Positions 1 through 5,400 of a stretch of 22,034 nucleotides of DNA are shown piece by piece. The notes under the pieces are model-generated. The model saw only the letters and a program-made list of their open reading frames with translations, did not search any database and was not told the DNA's origin. Each line of letters starts with the position of its first letter. Position 1 is the stretch's first letter. The DNA comes from JAGLQA01 sp023135565 (GTDB lineage: Bacteria > Acidobacteriota > Aminicenantia > UBA2199), in NCBI GenBank assembly GCA_030639305.1, contig DAOWCY010000119.1, positions 1 through 22,034 on the forward strand, written 5' to 3'. The position numbers and the translations under genes are program-made.

Positions 1-160
1 CCCTGTCAACAAAACAAGCCCGAGGCCGATACGTTACCGTACCCGCCGCATGACTCGGGGCTGCTGTGATTTGCTAATTCTTCAACATAAGGAACTTTCA
101 TCCTCTACCTCGCACCGACTTTAATCAGCGCTTTCGCACCGTCCCCGGTCACCCGGTCAC
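1..160 (-). mobile_element. Probable 5' end of a group II intron (partial, leaves the window on the left)
   Basis: Read on the minus strand, the AAA+ ATPase reading frame is followed from about position 160 by GTGACCGGGTGACC and then a G-rich, structured non-coding sequence. A short ORF (101 down to 6, 31 codons) begins MKVPYVEELANHSSPESC. Peptides of the form MKVRYGEGLANHTGPESC are commonly predicted just upstream of group II intron reverse transcriptase/maturase genes, where the conserved entity is the intron RNA rather than a protein. The reverse transcriptase itself would lie beyond position 1. The exact 5' boundary is uncertain: GTGAC at 160 is not the textbook GTGCG, and GTGCGA also occurs at 139 and 114. 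The alternative is that this is another type of insertion. The family link is from memory of such sequences. Confidence 0.5.
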
Positions 161-650
161 TCTGCCGTAGGAGGGGACTTTTATAGCTCAGGGTGGTGTC
201 GTACATCATGCTGATCAAAGAACCGCAGAGGATCAACATAATATCCCGGTCTTTCATGACGTCATCCCAGATGCGTTGAAAAATCGACGGCACGGCTTTA
301 TTCACTTTGGTTAGGTACTGGAACTCATCTATAACGATAATTAGTCTTTTCCCCGGGGGATTGTGTTTTAAGATATAGTTAAATATGCCGTCCCAGGAAT
401 CGACGCTGATCTGCCTTAAGACATCATCGTCCCAATTCTCGGCGGCAATGTCTTTAAAACGGTTCAACTGGATTTTTTTGTCCTGTTTGTCGGCCAGGCA
501 GTAGATGGCCTGTTTGTTTTTTATGAACTCTTTTATCAGGGTCGTTTTCCCCACCCTGCGCCTGCCGTAAATAACCGCAAAAGAAGCGCCTGTTCTTTTA
601 TACTCTTTTTCCAGCAGCGCCAGCTCTTTATCTCTGTCTATAAAGCTCAT
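105..650 (-). pseudogene. AAA+ ATPase of the archaeal-type (DUF234-associated) family, interrupted
   Basis: The intact part of the product shows a P-loop GRRRVGKT (residues 29-36), a Walker B strand ending in IDEF (107-110) and the sensor-like segment LCGSLISMM (141-149). These are hallmarks of the bacterial and archaeal ATPases that usually run to roughly 450 residues, with a C-terminal winged-helix/nuclease-like region. Here similarity stops after SYKSPL (residue 160). The family normally continues with YGRRTGQ; YGR is present but in the +1 frame (TACGGCAGA at 169-161), so a single extra base plus an insertion has cut the gene. The remaining 21 residues are read from apparent intron sequence. 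The start ATG at 650 is preceded by a GAGG ribosome site, and the promoter lies in a large palindrome. The 181-aa product would keep ATP-binding motifs but lack the effector half, so it is probably non-functional unless the intron is spliced and the frame restored. Confidence 0.75.
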
Positions 651-660
651 TTTTGCCTCG

Positions 661-701
661 TTTTATCGTTTTTGAATTATTATAATTCAAAAACGATAAA
701 A
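661..701. promoter_or_regulatory. 41-bp perfect palindrome overlapping the AAA+ ATPase promoter (candidate operator)
   Basis: Two 20-bp arms (661-680 and 682-701) are exact reverse complements around a single central T at 681. The element begins 11 bp upstream of the ATPase start codon at 650 and covers the -10 hexamer and the expected transcription start. It is AT-rich and not followed by a T-run in the direction of the gene, so an operator for a dimeric or tetrameric repressor, or a 5' hairpin in the message, fits better than a terminator. It does not match the GC-rich mosaic repeats elsewhere in the window. Confidence 0.6.
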
Positions 702-706
702 GGCAA
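679..706 (-). promoter_or_regulatory. Sigma70-type promoter of the AAA+ ATPase gene
   Basis: On the minus strand TTGCCT (706-701) is separated by 16 bp from a consensus TATAAT (684-679). The predicted start falls inside the 41-bp palindrome, so occupation of that palindrome would block the promoter. Confidence 0.45.
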
Positions 707-723
707 GCTTTTTGTGCCGCGAC

Positions 724-736
724 GGTGCGCCGCACC
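724..736. repeat. Short palindrome GGTGCG-C-CGCACC, shared with the element at 6155-6167
   Basis: A 6-bp-arm inverted repeat lies in the 118-bp gap between the ATPase and the lipoprotein gene. The same core in the complementary form occurs inside the repeat block at 6155-6167, so it looks like one module of the dispersed repeat family. Confidence 0.45.
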
Positions 737-768
737 CCTCTAAAATCCGGGAGCGGGTTTTTAGGGGG

Positions 769-1110
769 CTAATTCTTTTTCTTAGTCAAACTGCCGGCCA
801 CATATACCCAGCCGGGATACCATTCATAATCGTCCCCGTTGAACAGGGTTGCCCAATCTTCGTCGTAATCGTTAAAACCGACGGGTTCGGCATATAAATA
901 GACTGTAATAGATTTGCCGCCTTCCCAGGAGAGCGTCCACTCGACGCCTTCGCCCGGACCGATGAGTTCCGTATCGCCGTCTACCGACGCAGTGATGAGG
1001 ATTTCGCCGTCGTTGAAGATGGTTACCGTGGCATAGCGGGTCCTCTTACAGGAAATCTGGAAAAGCACCGCCAGGACCAGGACAGCGATTAATAATATTT
1101 TTCTTTTCAT
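769..1110 (-). CDS. Small exported protein, putative lipoprotein of unknown function
   Basis: The 113-residue product starts MKRKILLIAVLVLAVLFQISCKR: a basic N-terminus, a hydrophobic core and a cysteine at residue 21 where a lipobox would be. The lipobox is imperfect (Q-I-S-C, with Q at -3), so lipidation is likely but not certain. The mature part is acidic and aromatic-rich, with no TM segment, and reads as a small beta-rich domain (ATVTIFNDGEILITASVDG). I do not recognise the family. I chose the ATG at 1110 over the longer frame from 1200 because GGAGGTG (1120-1114) sits 3-4 bases upstream of it, the signal peptide begins there, and the promoter at 1139-1167 lies inside the longer frame. 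It is divergent from the membrane protein at 1260. Confidence 0.75.
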   Translation of the reverse strand: MKRKILLIAVLVLAVLFQISCKRTRYATVTIFNDGEILITASVDGDTELIGPGEGVEWTLSWEGGKSITVYLYAEPVGFNDYDEDWATLFNGDDYEWYPGWVYVAGSLTKKKN

Positions 1111-1138
1111 AAACACCTCCGTACTCTGAAAAGAAATT

Positions 1139-1167
1139 ATCATATCACAAATTTTTTCTTTTTTCAA
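1139..1167 (-). promoter_or_regulatory. Sigma70-type promoter of the putative lipoprotein gene
   Basis: Minus strand TTGAAA (1167-1162), 17-bp spacer, TATGAT (1144-1139). The expected start near 1132 leaves a leader of about 22 nt containing the GGAGGTG ribosome site. The position also supports the ATG at 1110 as the real start. Confidence 0.6.
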
Positions 1168-1170
1168 AGC

Positions 1171-1192
1171 GCAGCCGATGGCGGTCGGCTGC
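1171..1192. repeat. Perfect 8-bp-stem hairpin between divergent promoters
   Basis: GCAGCCGA (1171-1178) and TCGGCTGC (1185-1192) are exact reverse complements with a 6-nt loop. It lies between two divergent -35 elements (1162-1167 and 1201-1206). With no T-run on either side, a shared operator is more likely than a terminator. Confidence 0.4.
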
Positions 1193-1200
1193 TGCCGCAC

Positions 1201-1229
1201 TTGACTTTAAACCGGAACTGTACTATATT
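1201..1229 (+). promoter_or_regulatory. Sigma70-type promoter of the 479-aa membrane protein gene
   Basis: TTGACT (1201-1206), exactly 17 bp, TATATT (1224-1229): five of six consensus bases in each hexamer. The start would fall near 1236, giving a short leader that contains the GGGGAC hairpin at 1253-1267. Confidence 0.6.
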
Positions 1230-1252
1230 GTATCATCTCGATTATTTACGGG

Positions 1253-1267
1253 GGGGACGTTGTCCCC
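1253..1267. repeat. GGGGAC-GTT-GTCCCC palindrome at the start of the membrane protein gene
   Basis: A 6-bp stem with a 3-nt loop. The same type of element (GGGGACG-C-CGTCCCC) occurs at 6277-6291 and, shortened, at 7761-7771, so it is one module of the dispersed repeat family. Here it covers the only G-rich ribosome-site-like sequence and the TTG at 1260. Confidence 0.5.
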
Positions 1268-2699
1268 TATTTTGCCTATGAGAAACGAAAAAATAAATAT
1301 TAAAGAACACCAGCCGCGGCATCTTAAGAAAATCCGGGAAGCCTATACCGAAATCATCGAAAAACTCTTCCTGCAAAAACAATCCGGTAAGTCAGGCAGC
1401 GTCTACAGCCGCAAATTAGAAAAAACAGCCCACAAAAAATTTAACATCCGGGGCCATGACCTGGTCCACGCTGCCCTGCGCGAATTGAGAACCAATTCTA
1501 AAATACTCCGGGTGAATGCCCTGGGTCGGATAGTAAACGCCGCAGAGATCGGTTCATACTTTGAAACCCTGTGGCGGCTTATGTCAAAAAACGTCGATGT
1601 CTTCGTGATTTTCGACGAAAAACAGGTGGATTCCCCCAGCCTGCCCCTTTCCGGTTCCTACAAAGCGCAATTCCGCAAGATCATTCTTAAAAACGAGGCT
1701 GCTGCGATCTTGTTGGTGAAACATCCCCCGGAAGAGACCTCCCGGGAAATTCGCGAAGTAACGAAGCATTGTTTGCACGATTTGATGTCTTTCTGGGCCA
1801 ACGAGAAATTCCAGCAGACAGCGGATATCCGCGATAATCTCAAGGAGTATTTAGAACATGCCACGGTGCGGGTGTTCTCCACGGGCGATAACCCGGAAGT
1901 GAATAAAATTACCGCCGCTGTCAACGAACATCTGGAAATGTACGGCGGTTTCGAAGATATCCACTGGCTCCGGGTGGTCAAAGGCATCACCCAGGACGAA
2001 AAAAAAGAGTCCCTGAAACAAGCGTTAGGGGTCTGTGTGCCCATTATCGTGCTGATAAAAATTCTCGAGAAAGTAGTGCCGGGTGCCCTACATGCCCTGG
2101 GCGGCGCACTGGACGACCTTTTCGGGGCCATCATCCCGGATGTGTCCCAGTCTATGGGCAACAAGAGCCTGCCGTTCAAGCAGCGCTTAAAAAACGCCTG
2201 GCCGGTGCTTAAAGGCGGTTTGGTCACCCTGCCCCTGGCTTTTGTGTTGGGTGGGCTTTCGGCCATCCTTTATAATGGGTCGCAGTCGGTTTTTGTGCAT
2301 ATGGCGGCAGGGGTGATGTTTGCCCTGGCCTGCTGTGCCGGGACACTGGGCACTTCTTTTGCTGCTGTCAGGAAAGCTTACCGGGCTGTCGGGCAATTGG
2401 AAAAGGACAAAAAATATGGCTATCTGGCGGCAAACCTGACTGCTTTCGGACGGTTTAAAATCGCCTTTAAAGAAGCGATTATGGATGTTCCTTTTCGTGT
2501 GGGTCACTCGGTGATCGGCGTACCTTTCCAGATCGGGTTAGGAATTGCAGCCGGGGCTTTCGGTTTTTTCAATAACAGCATATTTATCATGGTAGAAGGT
2601 ATGGCGGAGACTTTGTTGGGCGCAGTCACGGCTTTTGTTTATCCCGCGTCTGCGCGCCGGCTGCGCAATTTGCGTTTGCGCCGTACCGAATTCGATTAA
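1260..2699 (+). CDS. Membrane protein of unknown function with a soluble N-terminal half
   Basis: The product is up to 479 residues. The first 260 or so are soluble-looking, with mixed alpha/beta character and stretches such as VDVFVIFDEKQVD, AAILLVKHPP and ATVRVFSTGDNP. The rest carries about four hydrophobic segments: near LGVCVPIIVLIKIL, GLVTLPLAFVLGGLSAIL, VHMAAGVMFALACCAGTLG and the C-terminal IGLGIAAGAFGFFNN region. It ends with a short basic tail (RRLRNLRLRRTEFD). I do not recognise a family, and no catalytic motif is apparent. The start is unsettled: TTG at 1260 has a G-run 3-4 bases before it but lies in the loop of a repeat palindrome, while ATG at 1278 (MRNEKINIKEHQ) lacks a ribosome site. 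A good promoter lies at 1201-1229. The gene ends directly at a repeat cluster. Confidence 0.8.
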   Translation: MSPILPMRNEKINIKEHQPRHLKKIREAYTEIIEKLFLQKQSGKSGSVYSRKLEKTAHKKFNIRGHDLVHAALRELRTNSKILRVNALGRIVNAAEIGSYFETLWRLMSKNVDVFVIFDEKQVDSPSLPLSGSYKAQFRKIILKNEAAAILLVKHPPEETSREIREVTKHCLHDLMSFWANEKFQQTADIRDNLKEYLEHATVRVFSTGDNPEVNKITAAVNEHLEMYGGFEDIHWLRVVKGITQDEKKESLKQALGVCVPIIVLIKILEKVVPGALHALGGALDDLFGAIIPDVSQSMGNKSLPFKQRLKNAWPVLKGGLVTLPLAFVLGGLSAILYNGSQSVFVHMAAGVMFALACCAGTLGTSFAAVRKAYRAVGQLEKDKKYGYLAANLTAFGRFKIAFKEAIMDVPFRVGHSVIGVPFQIGLGIAAGAFGFFNNSIFIMVEGMAETLLGAVTAFVYPASARRLRNLRLRRTEFD

Positions 2700-2703
2700 A
2701 AAA

Positions 2704-2744
2704 ATGGGCCTCCGGCGGCCAAAAACCTTTTTGAAAAAAGGTTT
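2704..2744. repeat. Diverged copy of the GGCC / AAAGTTTG palindrome repeat, terminator-like
   Basis: A GGCC-flanked palindrome is followed by arms AAACCTTTTT (2723-2732) and AAAAAGGTTT (2735-2744). The organisation matches the GCCTCCGGCGGCC plus AAACTTTTGAAAAAGTTTG copies near 5190 and 6178, with CC/GG substitutions in the second part that keep it paired. Being 5 nt after the stop at 2699, it may act as the terminator of that gene, although the T-run after the stem is short. Confidence 0.45.
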
Positions 2745-2824
2745 CTGGACTTCCAAAAACTTCTATTAAGCAAACGTTTGTGCCTAATAACCAACGTCTA
2801 AGAGTTTGCCCAAACGTTAAGCTT

Positions 2825-2874
2825 AACAAAAGTTTTGATCAAACTTTTCCAAAAGTTTGATCAAAACTTTTGTT
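2825..2874. repeat. 50-bp palindrome with 24-bp perfect arms (core module of the dispersed repeat)
   Basis: Positions 2825-2848 and 2851-2874 are exact reverse complements separated only by CC. Each arm contains TTTTGATCAAACTTTT. Half of this element recurs at about 5213-5246, 6202-6235 and 21082-21116. It could form a very stable hairpin or cruciform. Confidence 0.7.
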
Positions 2875-2875
2875 T

Positions 2876-3000
2876 ATTTAGAATCAAAAGCGCTCACCCG
2901 CTTATTGCCCCCCCACGCGAGTGGGGTCGCCTCCCCGTGCGCACGGGGTTTAGAAGCATAAGCGCTCACCCGCTTACCCCTCCCCACGTGGTGGGACGGT
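2876..3000. repeat. Mosaic repeat block built from small GC palindromes
   Basis: It contains two copies of a unit AGAATCAAAAGCGCTCACCCGC / AGAAGCATAAGCGCTCACCCGC, each about 20 nt. Palindromes CCCCAC-GCGA-GTGGGG (2911-2926), CCCCGTGCGCACGGGG (2933-2948) and CCACGTGG (2984-2991) sit between and after them. The same modules recur at 5250-5400 and, inverted, at 20889-21080. The block overlaps the 3' end of the HEAT-repeat gene and provides its stop codon (2976-2974). Confidence 0.7.
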
Positions 3001-5136
3001 TCTTACCGGGAAATTATCTCTCAACAAGTTCATCTTGGCGGCGGATAGTTTCAACCGGGGAGATAAAATAACCGGGATATTCCCCAACTTCTTCCTCCTT
3101 TCATCATCCGGGTCGTTCTTTAATTCCATTACAAACTTTTCCACTTCATAATCATCGGCATCTTTTATTCTTATCTCATCGAAATCACAAAGTTTCTTCA
3201 ATTTGAAACGATTTACTAATAAAATACCTCTATTCTCAACGTAAATTTCTTCAAATTGATGATCCAGCACCAGCACGATCTTTAATATACCGGAAAAATA
3301 ATTGCCGCTGGAAAAACAATTCGGACAGGTATAATACGCAGTAGGGGGAAGATAAAAAATGTTCAGGTACCTGCACTTTTCCCGGTAACGTAAAAAACAT
3401 TTCTTGCAAACCAAACCGGTATCCAAAGCTTCTAACCTGCCGCAGATTTCTTTAAAAGTTCGCTCTGCTTGTTTTTTCCACTTTATAAAAAAAACCTGTT
3501 TATAACAGGCTTGCAAAAGAGGATCGAAAACCCTGGCATCGCCGATCTTGCCCAGCGCGATAGTGGCCTTACCCTGCACTTCCAGGCCCCAATCTCTCAA
3601 TTTTTCGATAAGAATTTCGACGGCGTCCCGGTCTTCGCCGGGTAAATCTTTCCATGCCGGGTACCCTTCCCATCCGGGCCGGATAAGCAGGCAGCTTGCC
3701 AACTGACGATGATTCCCGGGCTGCCAGCCCATTTCATCCAATACTTCGGCGGCGCCCTGTTGGGTCAGGTCGCCCGGGTCATAAGGCGTGTCGATAAAAG
3801 GCGTTAAAGATTCCACATCCCCGGTTTTTATCAAGGCTTCCACCGCCTTCCTGCGTACCGGTAAAGAGTCGTCTTTTAATGCAAGGATCAAGCTTTCTAC
3901 GGCCTGTTTTCCACCGATATTCCCCAACACTTCAACCACCAGGGGGGCGGAGTCCCCAGCCTGTGTTTTTAATTTTTTTATCAGGATATCGACGATACCC
4001 GGATCCGCTGTCTTACTCAAAAGGCCCACCGCTTTTCTCCGCTGCGAAAAATCCCCCCGGCGCAAAATATCAAAAAGCGGCTCCACGGCGTCTTTGCCCA
4101 ATTCTATTAGTTTCTCCCACTCTACCCCGGCTGCAGGAAAAACAGCCGGTTTTTTATCGTATTCCGGCAGCCGGTCTTTTTTAGCCGCCGTTTCTACGAG
4201 CTGACCGCCCTGGACAAGCCGTTGGAACAACCAACTTCTCCGGGCGGCGGAATAGAGCGCTTTTTCGAGATCGTTTCCCGGCGTCCAGCCGATTCTTTTA
4301 AGCACCTGCGCGGCCCCACGCCGAATATGACGATTCTTATCCTTTAATGCGTCGATCAAAGGCGTAAAAAATTCCGGCCTTACCGTTTCAAAAAGGAGCG
4401 ATGGGAGCATTGTCCTGAGGATGTTATGGTCTGATATTTCGCTAACATAACGCCAGGCTTCCTCCGGTGCGAGGTTGATTAATGCTGCTTTGGCCCCCAG
4501 GCTTAAGGAAAATTTTCTCTCTGCAAATAACTTAATCAAAGGCTTAATGGCTTTCGGATCTCCTATTCTACCCAATAACCGAATGGCGATTCGCCTTAAT
4601 TTTTTCAGCGGCACCGGCGATTCGAGAAGATTTATCAACACATCCACCGCCATCGAATCCCGGCCCATTCCCATGGCTAACAATATAGCGGTGGAAAAGT
4701 TCTCGATAACGGCATAATTATTCTCCTGCCGGAATATAATCTTTTCAGCAACAATCAAGAAGGCGACCCATTTCTTTTCCCTACCTTGCGCGCCCGCCAA
4801 CCACTTTAACTTTAAGGGCATTTCTGCAATCTTCTTTTTGAAAAATTCGATCACATGCGGCGGTGTGTTCAGGTGTTTCAAATGGTCTAAAATAGAACCG
4901 GGGGTGGCGCCGCCTATTTTTTGCAAAAATTCTTCCGCAGCTTCCCGGACAAAAGGGTCACTGTCTTTCAAAGCGGTAAAAAGTGCGCCTACAGCCCGGG
5001 AACTGCCTATTTCACCCAGAGCATAGACGGCCTCGAAACGGGCGAATTTGTTCCCGGTCTCCAGCATCTCGATATAGTACTTTTCCGCTTCCGCAATGTT
5101 TTTCATGTCCGGATTTTGGTTTATCGCTTTGTCCAT
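2974..5136 (-). CDS. HEAT-repeat (PBS lyase-type) protein with a C-terminal Cys4 cluster
   Basis: About 720 residues dominated by HEAT-like repeats of roughly 30 residues, recognisable as ARFEAVYALGEIGSSRAVGALFTALKD, LRRIAIRLLGRIGDPKAIKPLIKL and VRRKAVEALIKTGD. Such proteins are scaffolds for protein-protein contacts; no catalytic motif is seen. Near residue 577 (from this start) it leaves the repeats for CKKC...CPNC spaced about 27 residues apart, a likely zinc ribbon, followed by an unrecognised beta-rich tail. I chose the ATG at 5136 (MDKAINQNPDMKN). The frame stays open to a TTG at 5238, but its first 34 codons include repeat-derived sequence. The ribosome site is weak (AAGAAG well upstream). 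The last residues (VPPRGEG) and stop are encoded by a repeat block, so the native C-terminus may have been replaced. There is no signal peptide, so it is probably cytoplasmic. Confidence 0.8.
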   Translation of the reverse strand: MDKAINQNPDMKNIAEAEKYYIEMLETGNKFARFEAVYALGEIGSSRAVGALFTALKDSDPFVREAAEEFLQKIGGATPGSILDHLKHLNTPPHVIEFFKKKIAEMPLKLKWLAGAQGREKKWVAFLIVAEKIIFRQENNYAVIENFSTAILLAMGMGRDSMAVDVLINLLESPVPLKKLRRIAIRLLGRIGDPKAIKPLIKLFAERKFSLSLGAKAALINLAPEEAWRYVSEISDHNILRTMLPSLLFETVRPEFFTPLIDALKDKNRHIRRGAAQVLKRIGWTPGNDLEKALYSAARRSWLFQRLVQGGQLVETAAKKDRLPEYDKKPAVFPAAGVEWEKLIELGKDAVEPLFDILRRGDFSQRRKAVGLLSKTADPGIVDILIKKLKTQAGDSAPLVVEVLGNIGGKQAVESLILALKDDSLPVRRKAVEALIKTGDVESLTPFIDTPYDPGDLTQQGAAEVLDEMGWQPGNHRQLASCLLIRPGWEGYPAWKDLPGEDRDAVEILIEKLRDWGLEVQGKATIALGKIGDARVFDPLLQACYKQVFFIKWKKQAERTFKEICGRLEALDTGLVCKKCFLRYREKCRYLNIFYLPPTAYYTCPNCFSSGNYFSGILKIVLVLDHQFEEIYVENRGILLVNRFKLKKLCDFDEIRIKDADDYEVEKFVMELKNDPDDERRKKLGNIPVILSPRLKLSAAKMNLLRDNFPVRTVPPRGEG

Positions 5137-5187
5137 GTTTTGTATAACTCTTCTTAAAAAATCGGCTGCCCGCTTGGGCCAACCTAT

Positions 5188-5400
5188 TTGCCTCCGGCGG
5201 CCCTGCCGGGAGCCAAACTTTTGTAAAAGTTTGATCAAAACTTTTGATAATTTAGAATCAAAAGCACCACCCTGCCGCGCAGCGGCTTATCGCCTCCCCG
5301 TGCGTACGGGGTTTAGAATCAAAAGCGCTCACCCGCTGCCTCTTGCGGCGAAGCCGCTTATCGCCTCCTCGTGCGCACGGGGTCGCGCCGCCCCGCCCGC
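5188..5400. repeat. Large mosaic repeat cluster between the HEAT and glycosyltransferase genes
   Basis: From left to right: GCCTCCGGCGGCC-type palindrome (from 5190), AAACTTTTGTAAAAGTTTG plus a TGATCA half-element (to about 5248), two AGAATCAAAAGC units, CCCCGTGCGTACGGGG, a GCGGCGAAGCCGC palindrome and GTGCGCACGGGG. All modules recur near 2876-3000 and 20885-21145. It fills the 119-bp gap after the long HEAT frame and runs into the 3' end of the glycosyltransferase frame, ending that frame with TAA at 5360-5358. Confidence 0.7.

Noticed and set aside
1658..2507. Minus-strand frames of 202 and 106 codons opposite the membrane protein
   Set aside because: They lie fully antisense to a gene with a promoter and clear membrane segments, and their translations look like low-complexity shadow sequence.
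2835..3071. 78-codon plus-strand frame starting MIKLFQKFDQNFCLF
   Set aside because: It is a translation of the palindromic repeat block; similar peptides (MIKLFQKFG, MKKFDQNFCLF) arise from other repeat copies at 5966-6226 and 20909-21109.
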